64,000 nucleotides of DNA, taken from assembly GCA_949825065.1 (NCBI GenBank), contig OX463842.1, forward strand, positions 49,083,011 through 49,147,010, written 5' to 3'. The translations under genes were made by a program, and so were the position numbers. Source of the stretch: Odontocerum albicorne (Eukaryota; Arthropoda; Insecta; Trichoptera; Odontoceridae). Below the pieces are notes generated by a model, which did not search any database, had not been told where the DNA came from, and saw nothing but the letters and a program-made list of their open reading frames with translations. The first letter of the stretch is position 1, and every line of letters starts with the position of its first letter. This document shows, piece by piece, positions 32,545-42,735 of this stretch.

Positions 32545-32612
32545 TAGCTTTAACTTTGTAAAACTCCATATAAGAATATTTAACGATAAATTACCATGTT
32601 ATTCCACTAATT
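32545..32612 (-). mobile_element. PLE-type tail, family 3, reversed
   Basis: The plus strand TTTAGCTTTAACTTTGTAAA, ACTCCATATAAGAATATTTA is the reverse of the distal family-3 tail also seen at 48.03-48.12 kb (GGCTTTAACTTTATGGAACT). With the plus-strand copy at 33.23 kb it brackets a family X copy in inverted orientation. Confidence 0.4.
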
Positions 32613-32629
32613 AAATTAATCCCTTCAAT

Positions 32630-33122
32630 AAGCCTTTGCCGTTGCTGGATCCCGTTGCCGAGGATCCCCGCACTGCCCCAACGTCGATTCAGTTGAAAAG
32701 CAAAGCTGTACCACACAGCTTTTTTTTTCAGTGAGTGGTCACACCCCTGTGCTGAATCCGATGGCTTGCCGAAGTGAGACGATTGGAGCACATTGGCATA
32801 TTTGACGATTGGATTGGAGCACATCGGCATATTTGACGATTGGATTGGAACACATCGGTATATTTGACGATTGAATTGAAGCACATTGGCATATTTGACG
32901 ATTGGATTGGAGCACATTGGCATATTTGACGATTGGATTGAAGCACATTGGCATATTTGACGATTGGATTGGAGCACATTGGCATATGTGACGATTGGAT
33001 TGAAGCACATTGGCATATTTGACGATTGGATTGGAGCACATCGGCATGACCAAAGTTATTAGTATCCTTATATTTCCGAATACTAGACGGAAAAAAATTG
33101 TGTGTCATTCGAGAGGGAGTAG
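32630..33122 (+). mobile_element. Repeat family X with an internal minisatellite
   Basis: GCCGTTGCTGGATCCCG, CGTCGATTCAGTTGAAAAGC, AGTGAGTGGTCACACC, AATCCGATGGC and the 3' end GTATCCTTATA...CGGAAAAAAATTGTGTGTC follow the same order as the copy at 51.83-52.14 kb. Here a 30-bp unit has expanded in the middle (separate entry). The translated frames across it (CANVLQSNRQI-like) are products of the repeat. Confidence 0.6.
32781..33046 (+). repeat. 30-bp minisatellite, about 9 units
   Basis: Tandem GATTGGAGCACATTGGCATA then TTTGACGATT, with A/G and T/C changes between units and one TATGTGACG variant. Because 30 is a multiple of 3, all three minus-strand frames stay open across it; these are not genes. 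Confidence 0.95.
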
Positions 33123-33300
33123 TACGCCGCAGGGTTCGAATCAGCGACCTTCCTCACGGAAGTCATTTCGTTACCTTGCGGCCAAGCCTCCAGCAATAAG
33201 TATTTATACCTTCTATCCTCGCGCTATTATTCTACCTGAAGAGAGCCTCGCAACAGAAGGTAGAAACAAGTTTATCGAGGATTAATGTAATTACTATATA
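33115..33300 (+). mobile_element. tRNA-like scrap and PLE-type family-3 tail
   Basis: 33120-33190 contains a reversed tRNA-like B box (GGGTTCGAATCAGCGACC). From 33228, TACCTGAAGAGAGCCTCG, CAGAAGGTAGAAACAAG and GGATTAATGTAATTAC match the family-3 tail at 14.57 kb. Confidence 0.45.
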
Positions 33301-33315
33301 CTTTATCAGGTTAAG

Positions 33316-33590
33316 AGATATTTTTTTATTTATTTTTTTAAAACTGGCTTAGCCCAATTACATTGAAAAATACAAGAAATGTTAACATTAAAAAAAAAAG
33401 ATTACGTAAAATAAAAAAATTATTTAAAATAAAAAAATATGTATACATATATACACACACACACACACATACATACTCACATATATTCAAAGTCACTTAA
33501 ATACGTTGATGAGTGCTTTCTAACGCGTTCAATCTTAGAAGAAAATTTTCTTTTACTTTTGGTAATGTTATATGAAATATTCTAAAAATT
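33316..33590 (-). mobile_element. LINE 3' UTR copy with CA microsatellite
   Basis: GGCTTAGCCCAATTACATTG and TACAAGAAATGTTAACATTA, then AAAGTCACTTAAATACGTTG and AGTGCTTTCTAACGCG, are the 3' UTR of the 20.5-kb LINE. A (CA)n run has grown at 33450-33475 where that copy has TACACACTAACATACAC. No coding part is attached. Confidence 0.7.
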
Positions 33591-34001
33591 TACCTAGCTT
33601 TGAGCAACTCAAACAGAAATACCAATCTGAGGATAAGATTGAGATATTTTTTCACTTTTAGAAAAGAAAAAGAAATAGTTTTGGTTATTAGATAGTTGAA
33701 AATACGATTATTTATAATTCAAAAGTGATCCATTTTTATGTTCAATTAACGTCTTTGTAAAGCATATAATTATCATTGTTAACTATGTTAAATGTACGAC
33801 TGACCCATTAAATCGACAGTTAAATGGCTACTAATAGTCGAATAATTATTAATTATTACAGCCCTTGTGGCCTAGTTGGCTTGTAAAGAAATTTATTCAA
33901 AATATTCAAAAATTGTTCTTTGTCCATTATTTGAGATCATTTGTAAACTTTTTAATGAAAAACAAACACATTAAACATAAACTCATGTAACGAACGAAGT
34001 T
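33591..34001. other. Spacer with SINE head scrap
   Basis: CCCTTGTGGCCTAGTTGGC at 33862-33880 resembles the start of a SINE head and stops abruptly. The rest is AT-rich. Confidence 0.4.
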
Positions 34002-34168
34002 TTAAATTATTCCGAAGTCCACTAGTCGTCCGGAACGTTCCATGTCTTTCGGGTCGAAATCACCGTCTTTGAAACGCAAAAACGATCGACGAACTGTCCT
34101 TTCATTCATAGCATCTTCACCGTACACTTCGCAAATATCGCGAGCAGCTTTGGCAGCTTTATTCCCTC
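34002..34168 (-). pseudogene. mariner N-terminal fragment, downstream part
   Basis: The minus strand reads RGNKAAKAARDICEVYGEDA, MNERTVRRSFLRFKDGDFDP and KDMERSGRLVDFGII, then a stop. This is the paired helix-turn-helix region of a mariner transposase with the RSGR hinge. The upstream part lies beyond the inserted LTR element at 35908-35968, and the catalytic domain is absent. The sequence type is different from the three other mariners. Confidence 0.75.
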
Positions 34169-34628
34169 TTTAGCGGATGTCCTTGAAGGACGCGCTGATG
34201 ATTTTGATTGTTTGGTATTTAAATAAAATACGTCGATTAGCAATGCGGAAAGTGAGAGTGAATAACCAATGAATAGTAAACAGTGATTAATGATGATTTA
34301 TTTATCGGTAAGTAGGTATTTATACATTTTAGGATGGGCGCGGGAGTGCGCCCGCAATATATTTGTATCTCGCTTCTGTGCGTGCAGAGATGGCCGATTG
34401 AAATATTGCAGACATCGCAGATATTACTGTGGGTAGATAATTTGTTGGCGAAAACGGCGAGACAGCGCGATGCGTTCTCTTTCTACTGTGGAATGTATCG
34501 TAAATAGTATTTGCGAGTAAACAATTTCAATGTTTTGGTATGCGACTTTTGGACATATCCAAAGGTCGTTTCGTCGGTCGTTGACCGTGTATGTTGACAA
34601 TATTTCAGCGACGACAGCAGTTCCTACA
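34169..34628 (-). repeat. 3' LTR of the H2B-carrying element
   Basis: The copy nearer the window start; it is the 3' LTR because the element reads on the minus strand. It differs from the other LTR mainly in its terminal 30 bp (34169-34200) and at scattered single bases. Confidence 0.85.
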
Positions 34629-34642
34629 TGGCTCCCTTCCTA
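34629..34642 (-). promoter_or_regulatory. Polypurine tract
   Basis: Minus strand TAGGAAGGGAGCCA, directly upstream of the 3' LTR start TGTAGG; the expected plus-strand primer site. Confidence 0.6.
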
Positions 34643-34954
34643 GTGAGCGCAAGGTGCGTACCTTCGCGAACGTTAGGTTACGGTGCATCTGGCGCCTGGA
34701 CTGGTTTCCCGTTTCCCTTTGTCGAAATAGGTACGTGGATAACAGCAGCGAGCGGCGTTTTTTCCCGAATCTGCAGTGTCGTACAGATGGGTGATGCGGA
34801 AGCGGGGGGTAGGTTTGGTCGTATCTCGCTAACTTCGGCTTGTCTGCGGTGCGTTGGTCGTCGAGGTTTGGTTGTGTAGATCAAGTTGCAGATGGCGTCC
34901 GACGTGGAGGGTTGGTCTGCAGGTGCTTGATGATGGTGGAGTCTGCGATGCTCG

Positions 34955-35020
34955 TGGCTGTAGCGATGTGCGTGGTTGTAGCGTGGTTGTAGCGATGTTC
35001 GTGGTTGTAGCGATGCTTGT
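34955..35020 (+). repeat. Short ~18-bp tandem repeat inside the LTR element
   Basis: GTTGTAGCGATG and TCGTGGTTGTAGCGATG recur three to four times with small length changes. Minus-strand frames give repeats of Thr/Gln/Arg-rich residues, which explains the low-complexity open frames here. Confidence 0.7.
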
Positions 35021-35130
35021 CTGCTCCAGCATCTTGTCGGTCAGTAGTTCGTCGAGGGAGGCAATTCTGGAAGTCGTGTGGCTGATCGCCAGGACTGACC
35101 TCACATGAGCTGGCGTCAGGCTCGTCCACA

Positions 35131-35420
35131 TCAGATGTAGTGTTGTATCTGGGTGACGGCCCTGGTGTCCTTGCTGACGGCGTGCTTGGCCAACTCGCCG
35201 GGGAGTAGAATCCTGACGGTGGTCTGGATGTCTCTGCTGGTGATGATGCTCATCTTGTTGTAGTGGGCGAGGCGGGTGTCGTTGGCAGTGATGCGCTTGA
35301 AGATGTCGTTGACGAAACTGTTCATGATGCTTATCGCGTTGCTGCTGATGCCGGTGTCGGGTTGCACCTGTGCGGTGTTTATCGAGTTGGCGATATTCGT
35401 TATAGTCGGAATACGTGTTC
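35131..35420 (-). pseudogene. Histone H2B fragment captured between LTRs
   Basis: From 35367 down to 35131 the minus strand reads [59 protein letters not shown] and [10 protein letters not shown], ending at a stop. This is the histone fold of H2B from the PDTG loop to the C-terminal helix, with the family-typical [15 protein letters not shown] and [12 protein letters not shown] motifs. Further upstream (35368-35420) nucleotides resembling the SYSIYIYKVLK segment remain, but in another frame. The basic N-terminal tail is missing. Substitutions at invariant positions, the lost tail and the frameshift make it a pseudogene. Host H2B genes are intronless, so whether it came by retrotransposition cannot be told from introns. 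Confidence 0.85.
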
Positions 35421-35425
35421 ACTTT

Positions 35426-35441
35426 TCTGTCAGGGTCACCA
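35426..35441 (-). promoter_or_regulatory. Primer-binding-site-like sequence
   Basis: Minus strand TGGTGACCCTGACAG starts one base after the 5' LTR. TGG is the complement of tRNA CCA ends; the following bases resemble arginine-tRNA-type sites known from insect LTR elements. The tRNA is an inference. Confidence 0.55.
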
Positions 35442-35442
35442 C

Positions 35443-35903
35443 TTTAGCGGAATGTTCTGGTGGGACGTGATGATGATTTTGATTGTTTGGTATTTAAATA
35501 AAATACGTCGATTAGCAATGCAGAAAGTGAGAGTGAATAATCAATGAATAGTAAACAGTGATTAATGATGATTTATTTATCGGTAAGTAGGTATTTATAC
35601 ATTTCAGGATGGGTGCGGGAGTGCGCCCGCAATATATTTGTATCTCGCTTCTGTGCGTGCAGAGATGGTCGATTGAAATATTGCAGACATCGCAGATATT
35701 ACTGTGGGTAGATAATTTGTTGGCGAAAACGGCGAGACAGCGCGATGCGTTCTCTTTCTACTGTGGAATGTATCGTAAATAGTATTTGCGGGTAAACAAT
35801 TTCAATGTTTTGGTATGCGACCTTTGAACATATCCAAAGGTCGTTTTGTCGGTCGTTGACCGTGTATGTTGACAATATTTCAGCGACGACAGCAGTTCCT
35901 ACA
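35443..35903 (-). repeat. 5' LTR of the H2B-carrying element
   Basis: Minus strand starts TGTAGGAACTGCTG and has a TATA-like TGTATAAATACC (35589-35600). This LTR would supply the promoter for reading through H2B. Confidence 0.85.
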
Positions 35904-35907
35904 CCTC

Positions 35908-35968
35908 GATTGAACACGAACAGAAGGACGTGTCAAAAATGCTCACTTTCGTCTACTTGACATTCCAT
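35908..35968 (-). pseudogene. mariner N-terminal fragment, upstream part
   Basis: The minus strand starts MECQVDESEHF, then a stop, then HVLLFVFNRG. With one copy of the target duplication removed, this frame continues directly into KAAKAARDIC at 34002-34168, so the LTR element split one mariner reading frame. Confidence 0.7.
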
Positions 35969-37435
35969 TTTGAAGGCTTGTAATCAAATAAAATAATATA
36001 CGTAACTTAAAAGCAAACACTATATCTTGTAGAGCAGAAAATTTTCTTTTGAATGACGTATAACCTTTACCGTTTTGTTTTACTTTTGGTGCTCATTTTT
36101 AATTTGGAAATAAAACGGACACAACTTATGTTAACACTGAATAATTCATAAATCTTACATAAAAAAATAATTTACAATAGATACGAAATAAAACAATTTA
36201 AAACAAAATTAAGTTTGAATCGAAAAAGTTTTTTTTTAAAAGCTTGCTAAAAACTTAGTTACAGCGAGTAGATATGAAACGTTACATCGTGAAAATAACT
36301 GCCGAAGAGAGCGATGAATTTCATTAATACTGGATATTTAAATTTAGAAACGGTAAAATAATAAAACGCTTAATCTCAATATTGAGCACTCAATGGAGAA
36401 AGAAAAACCATTAAGAACTTTTATCTTAACGTTAATCTCTCCATTGGCTTCCAATATTCCTTACCCCAGGAATGCCGGGGAAGATTTAAGCTCTTACAGG
36501 AGAGCCTTTCATTATTCCGGTAATGTGATAATAATGAAGGAGAATAGAAATTTAGAAATTACTTTTAACAACGCACTTATTGGGTTGCAATAAACGTTAA
36601 GCGATGCAATAAAGCCTTTGAAGGTGATATGATTTAAAAAAATTTAAGATGATATTCAGGAACCAATTTATGATAGAAAGGTAACACATTATGTGACATT
36701 CAATGATTTTAGAGGTTTGTTAAGGCATAATACTTGTCTTTTAATTTTAATTTTCTTGAAAATTAAATATAGTTATTTTTCTATGTGGCTAAACGTTGAC
36801 GATACTGCAAAACAGCAATGAACATTTAAAGCATTTTTAGAATTTGAAGGTGTCATTTTTTAACTTTAAGGAAAACATGATTTTCTATGGATTGATATTA
36901 CAATTTTTAAGAACACACCCTTTAAATTTCATACAAAAATTTTCTAAGAAAACATAAATTTCAAAAAAATAAAAATACCTTACTCTTTTTTCATTCTTTA
37001 AGTTATGAGTATCATTGTATTTCAATATAATTTTCTTTTAATGTGCTATGTATGTTTATTGTTTGATTTAATTCCACGTAAAATCTGATAATTATAAAGT
37101 TAGGTGTATTTATAAACATTTAATTTTTTTTAATATGAACTTATGACAGTATAATACTGAAGAACATACTTGATGGCTGATCAAAAAAAAGTTAGAAAAA
37201 AAAAATCTTTGTTGTACGTTCTAATAAAAAATTACAAATTTGTTTTAAGAAAATAGTTATTCCATGTTAAAGATTCAAATTAAACGTCTTAATTACTTCG
37301 TTTCATAAAAAAAGTTAATCCCTGTTTGAGTTTCTATTACAAAAATCGATTTCAAAAGACAGAGAAGGAAACTATTTACATATATTAAAATCTGTTTCGA
37401 AAAAATCATTCCTCCAAAATTGAATTGAAGGTTCT
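35969..37435. other. AT-rich spacer, nothing recognised
   Basis: 1.5 kb with no supported gene. A 66-codon frame at 36393 has no domain. 37170-37215 is an A-rich run. Confidence 0.4.
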
Positions 37436-37545
37436 TTTCGTTTTTGAAGAAACATCTTTCAGAAACAGCTTTTGAAGAAACAGCTTTTTGAAGAAACAGC
37501 TTTTTGAAGAAATATCTCTCAGAAACATATTTTTGATGAAAGATC
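37436..37545 (+). repeat. Short imperfect tandem repeat
   Basis: TTTTTGAAGAAACAGC-type units of 19-28 bp recur four to five times (TTTGAAGAAACATC, CAGAAACAGC, CTTTTTGAAGAAATATC). Confidence 0.7.
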
Positions 37546-37642
37546 TCTAATGCACTTTTGAATACAAAGATATTTTTTTAAATCCTTTCGCGACACTTGA
37601 GGCAAGGTAGTTTTTTTTTAGTTGACTAATATGACATCATTA

Positions 37643-37936
37643 AAACTAACGTATATCAACCTAGCAATTGTATTGAATTCGGGCTGGAGTGAAACTAACA
37701 TATATCAGCCTAGCAGTTGTATTGAATTCAGGCTGGAGTAAAACTAACATATATCAGCCTAGCAGTTGTTTTGATTTCAGGCTGGAGTAAAACTAACATA
37801 TATCAGCCTAGCAGTTGTATTGAATTCGGGCTGGAGTAAAACTAACATATATCAGCCTAGCAGTTGTTTTGAATTCAGGCTGGAGTAAAACTAACATATA
37901 TCAGCCTAGCAGTTGTATTGAATTCAGGCTGGAGTA
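37643..37936 (+). repeat. 49-bp minisatellite, 6 units
   Basis: Units start at 37643, 37692, 37741, 37790, 37839 and 37888: AAACTAACATATATCAGCC, TAGCAGTTGTATTGAATTC, AGGCTGGAGTA. The period is exactly 49 bp. Changes are few (GTATTG/GTTTTG, TTCAGG/TTCGGG). Confidence 0.95.
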
Positions 37937-40030
37937 AAAAAAACACGAATCAGAATAAATAAAGTTTCAATAATTCAGACGTGATGAAACAAATACATTT
38001 GAAAGTTATTATTTATATTGTTGGAAGACATCAACGCACTCATTTTACTTATTTAAGATTGAAGAAGCCCAAATAATCTGTATAACCTTTTTGTCTATCG
38101 AAAGAGAGTTTACTATGACACTAGAAATTTGTTGTCATCTCATGGAAAAATACTAACACCCATGACTAATACCCCATTAAGAAGACGTTGTCTACGCAGT
38201 AAAACTACCCGGAAAAAAAATCAAATTCAGAAAGGACATTCTATTGATGATAGACTGTTTTGACAAAATATAAGAAATATTGCAGAATGTAAAGTTAAAT
38301 TCTATGTATACAGGTTTAAGAAAAATAACCATAACATTTGCTTATGTTAGCGATACAAATACAAGTATAAAAAAGTAACCTTTGTATTTGCTTAGTAACA
38401 TAAATACAGGTTAAAGAAAACTAGATGTTGCTTCATAGTGGACTACGCATCATCCGATTGAAACCTGACGAGGACCTAACGATGTAACCTATGATGCAGG
38501 TCTGAGGAGCAAGGATGATGTATGACGATGATGACCAGGTCTCCATTGTCCATGATTTTTTCCATCGTTTAACTCGGCCGCGTGACGAGGGTAGGCCAGC
38601 ACTTACTTTTTACCGGGCCCGTTGATTTATTGTTAGCAAAATGTTACAATTTCCTTGGCGCCGCCGCACAATAAGCCTTTGTATGCGAAACTGATGAAAG
38701 CCGCCGCTTCAACCTGTGTGAAAAATTCAAATGGTTCAGTTTGGGAAAACATACGGACCCTATCATCATTTTAGACGGTTAGACAAAAGTCTTGAATTTT
38801 TTTGCTCTATCAATGTCCCTTTATTTGCTAATTTAGTAGGTTTTTTGCTAGGATCTAGGATTTTTCTTCCTACATCATTATGGACGACTTCTGTGATGAG
38901 GTTGTGCTTAATATATATATTTTGTTGCGGTATTTAAAAATGTAGCCGAATTTTTCTTAACTAGTCCCATTGGGTTAAAAACTGTACGTCCTAAAAATTT
39001 ATAAATTTTAAAGTAAAAATGTTTTAGTTTAGGTGGGTCCTTCTCTAACATTTCTTCAATCTTCTTTTGAATGGGAGACTGGTTATTTTATTTTCTTGTT
39101 ATTTATAATTTTTTCCTTTTTAGTAATTTAACATTCCTTTCTTTCTTTCGTTGAGTGCATTTTATTGATTCTATTCGAGTGATTGCATGCAGTATATGCC
39201 CTAATGTGTGATGATTTTAAGAAGTTATTGATATTTTAACTATTATTTAGTAAATATATGTAATTCTTCATGTCTACTCACAATCTAAAAAACAGTGTGA
39301 TCTTTAAACTAAGATTTTTTTAATCTTTAAACTTATATTTATTTACACTTTATCCGGTATCGATCACGATGCTAAAATAACTTTAAAATACACATGTTTA
39401 ATCTTGAAAAAAATAAACGAAATAGTGTTACCTTTTCAAAGAATGCTATGTAGCAAAAGATAGTAGTAAATTTTCATAACCGTTAAGTTTTCAGGGACCA
39501 CTTAGCGGTATGACGATGTGTAAAAGTGGAAAGTATGGGTACACAAGTGTATTGTGCATGGGAAGTGTTGTAGTCCGCGATATGGGGAAACAATGGGAAC
39601 TTTCATGGGATATTAATTACATATTTAGTCGGAGAAACCCGAGCCGGCGCTTTTGTTCGCTTTGGGGCTGGATGCGGCAACAAAGAATTCGGAGAGGAGG
39701 CGAGATGCATCTACACATCTACAGACACCCATTTATTGATTTACTTAATGTCAGTGCGTTTAAAGACAACCTAACTTTGTTTGATTTAATAAGGTGCTAG
39801 TTTCAGCCGTTGCGTGGATGTTTGGAAAAAAACTAGAAACGTATTATTGTGTTTTGTATTCAGTAGATATTTTTGCCTATTTTTGTATGTCTTAGCAGAT
39901 AGTTTCTCATAATTTAGTATTCTAGCGACGATATTTTCGTTATTCTATTGTATGTTATGGAACACATACCGAGGGATGTTTCAGTATAAAATAAATCATT
40001 GATTTTCTTGATCCCTCATAAAATAAAATA
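37937..40030. other. Spacer with two GC-raised patches
   Basis: 38420-38720 and 39490-39750 are GC-richer than the rest. The second holds an ATG-initiated 96-codon frame (39510-39800) with SRRNPSRRFCSLWGWMRQQR; no family is recognised. The first has no long frame. Neither matches another part of the window. They may be unrecognised repeats, exons or regulatory DNA. Confidence 0.3.
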
Positions 40031-40032
40031 CA

Positions 40033-40217
40033 TGAAGACTTCCATGACCTAGTTGGTAAGACACTTGTCTTGCAGCCCAGGGGTTGTGGGTTTTATTCCC
40101 GTTGGTGCATTTTTTTTTCAAATAGGGTTTCAGACAGGTTTTGATTTCACATCTCTTTAACATCGGTTTGGTTGGTTGAAAGAATTTGTCACGTGGAAAG
40201 AAGCCCACCAAGTTGTC
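40033..40217 (+). mobile_element. SINE, near full length
   Basis: A box TGACCTAGTTGGTAAGACAC, degenerate B box GTTGTGGGTTTTATTCCC, body CAGACAGGTTTTGATTTCAC, tail GTCACGTGGAAAGAAGCCCA. Same layout as at 25.3 kb, with a T run between head and body. Confidence 0.75.
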
Positions 40218-40306
40218 TTGAAAACAACAATGCAATAATACAATAAGACAGAATATTATTTTTTTTAACAATTCTTGTATGTGATTTAAAATTATTTGCT
40301 ATGCAG

Positions 40307-40450
40307 TCAGCGGCCATGATCTAAAAGTTAACATTCACGCAAAGCAAGTGGACGTCCCAGGTTAGATTCCTGGCGAATTCACTTCCGAATTGGTTTTTAC
40401 TCTTAGATCGTTTTACATCAGAATTAATATTTTTCTATGGCTTAGATGCT
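40307..40450 (+). mobile_element. Second SINE-like copy, truncated
   Basis: The head (CGGCCATGATCTAAAAGTTA, then CCAGGTTAGATTCCTGGCG as B box) is followed by a diverged body (CCGAATTGGTTTTTACTC). It lies 90 bp after the previous SINE in the same orientation and is of a different subtype. Confidence 0.5.
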
Positions 40451-40534
40451 CCTTATGATATTTTTTTAGCGCTGTTATACAACGTTAAAATAGTGCTTTG
40501 TAAAAAAACTTTGCCTTACAAAAAGCTGTAACAG

Positions 40535-40796
40535 ATCTGTGGCGTTATTGCAGAAGTTGATATGTCCGTTTTACCTTAGTTTACAGGAGAAGCAATATTA
40601 ATTTTGATAAGCTGTTAAAATCAGTATAAATAAGCAATTTTTAAGTTTTTCCAAACAACATACCTTTTGTTTGGATAGTGACTGACACACCAAGTTTGCC
40701 ACAACATGCTGAGAAATAGTTTCTATAAATTGGGAGAATAAACACAAAATGAAAAAAAAAAACGGACAAATAAACTTCTGCCATAACGCCACAGAT
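40535..40796. mobile_element. MITE with 38-bp inverted ends
   Basis: Left: ATCTGTGGCGTTATTGCAGA then AGTTGATATGTCCGTTTT. Right, reverse-complemented: ATCTGTGGCGTTATGGCAGA then AGTTTATTTGTCCGTTTT. The interior (about 185 bp) is AT-rich without a transposase. Target duplication is unclear; superfamily unassigned. Confidence 0.75.
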
Positions 40797-41905
40797 ATTA
40801 AACCTACCGATCGTCTTGGAACTTTTTGTCGTCGAAACTTGGTGTTTACTTTGTCAAGACTGTATACTTACTGAACTGCAACAGCTTGTATACAATAAAT
40901 CAATACACGCACATGCGTTTTTCATCCGCAGGATTGCTTAAAATCATACTCGATTACGATGAATAGCCTATCTTCAAATTATATCACTTTAATGGGATTT
41001 AAAAAAATATTTTAAAGTTCACAAAAATGTTCAAACATTAAGTTTTTTCCTGGAAAGTAATTTTTTTTTTAAATTCTTGTTTCCAAAATGTACTTCTGTT
41101 TACGCTTTTCCAAAAGTAATATTAAAGGAAATCTTCAAAAAATCTTGAGAAGGGTTTGATGTTAATAAAAAACTTGTCATTTGGTTTAGAGATCTTATAT
41201 ATATTTACTTCATCCGTGAAACGGACGTTTTTGGCTTCTATTGATGAGAGTACAAAAAACCGCTTCATCTCCACCCACAAAAAATCTTTTAATATAATTA
41301 GATTTCTATGAAAGGAAGCAAAACTTACCCTCGATCTGGTCTTAGTCAGACAGTGTTAACAGGGCTGTTTCAGAATAATTATAGCCTTTTGAAAATTAGT
41401 TTTAATTGGTTTATATTGAAACTGTGATTTTGTTTCAGGTAATTACAATACTTATGTACTCTTCATCTCTCAAGTACTAAGTAAATGTACTAAGGTTTCT
41501 TATAAGGTTGTTTTGTTAGTTTTAATTCATATATTATAAAATATTTTGAACTAATTGGAAATATGTTATAGAAACTGTAGAAAGGGGAATCCCTTTTTTT
41601 TAATGGGCATTTACAGAAATTCAGCCCACAACCTCCAAGCTATCTATCTCCTCATTTTTTTAGCTATTTGGTTTTCAAATTATCACTTTCTACTCTATTA
41701 TCTATGTATATTCTATTCGCTTTCCATTCATGATTATCTTTTTGTCATTAAATGGTCGCTAAAGCTCTTAGTATAAGCGCTTGGAGTTCATTCTTACTTG
41801 CTGTTTGTCATTATATTTTTCGGTCATATTACCGAGCTTGGATAGGTAACAACATTGAAATTCATCTAACACGTACAATTATTATAATCTGACTTTTCTT
41901 ATATT
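40797..41905. other. Spacer, nothing recognised
   Basis: 1.1 kb without a supported gene or repeat. Confidence 0.4.
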
Positions 41906-41907
41906 TT

Positions 41908-42735
41908 TGAAGTGAAACTTCTACAGGCGCGGTAGGGCAAATTTGCCTGAACGTCACGAAAAGTGAAACGGTGTATTATATTATTATTATTAAATATTTT
42001 ATTTATTAATAAATTATTATTAATTATTTTAATATTAATAACTATTTATTATTAATATTAATTAATATTATTTTAATATTATTAAGCGTATTATATTGTT
42101 ATTAAAATTATTATAATAAATAATTAATAAAATATTTTTTGTTAAGTATATATTATTTTTATAATACTATATTTAATAATTATTAATTTATATTAAATTA
42201 TTTAATTTAATTTAATTTTATATTTAATTTAACATTTATTTACAATATTATAAAATGTATATTAATATATAATTATAATAATATATATGTGTTATTATAA
42301 TATTAATAATTATATTATAATTAATTGTAATAAAATTTATTAATTATATAATATAATAATATTATTAATAATATAATAAAAATAATATAATATAATAATA
42401 ATTATTTAAAAATAATTAATTTAATAATTAATAATTATATAAAAATATAAATATATTTAATATTAAAAAACATGAATTTAATATTATTATGTGTATGTAT
42501 TGTACAATGTTATTATTAAAATTATTATTTTTTATTAAAATTATTATTATTTATTATTAATAAAAAAAAGAACATTTTTTTATTTAATTGAGAGAGATTT
42601 TCTTGAATTAAATTCCACATAACCATTACCTAATCCTAAAAAAAATTGTTAGCAAAGGGAAAAAAAGCAATGCATAAAATCAACTTTTCCTAGGAGCTAA
42701 GAAGTTTCACTTCTACCGCGCGAGAGTCTCACGGA
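41908..42735. repeat. A/T-only block bounded by inverted GC-containing ends
   Basis: From about 41975 to 42560 the sequence is almost purely A and T (simple ATT/AAT mixtures). On the left stands GAAGTGAAACTTCTACAGGC then GCGGTAG; on the right, reverse-complemented, CGCGCGGTAGAAGTGAAACT then TCTTAGC. Both ends share GAAGTGAAACTTCT and a GCGGTAG block, though in a different order. It may be a non-autonomous element with an expanded A/T core. Confidence 0.5.

Larger units (their letters stand above)
34165..35907 (-). mobile_element. Mini LTR retroelement carrying a histone H2B fragment
   Basis: Two direct repeats, 34169-34628 and 35443-35903 (about 460 bp each, nearly identical), bracket 814 bp. 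Flanks carry CCTC on both sides (34165-34168, 35904-35907), a 4-bp duplication, or 5-bp with one mismatch. Minus orientation is shown by a primer-binding-like TGGTGACCCTGACAG just after the minus-strand 5' LTR and a polypurine AGGAAGGGAG just before the 3' LTR. LTR ends are TGTAGG and CTAA(A), like the two solo LTRs at 2.0 and 12.1 kb. No gag or pol is present; the only recognisable content is a histone H2B fragment in sense orientation. It resembles a TRIM-type element. Confidence 0.85.

Noticed and set aside
32591..33108. Three overlapping minus-strand frames with repeated CANVLQSNRQI-type residues
   Set aside because: The 30-bp repeat keeps all three frames open at once; there is no start context, domain or unique sequence.
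34678..34884. A second captured histone (H2A or H3) next to H2B in the LTR element
   Set aside because: I compared the translated frames with remembered H2A and H3 motifs and found no convincing match.
34829..35422. A 197-codon minus-strand frame rich in His, Gln, Thr and Arg as a protein gene
   Set aside because: It overlaps the H2B fragment in a different frame and crosses an 18-bp tandem repeat; composition follows the DNA repeat and an out-of-frame histone sequence.
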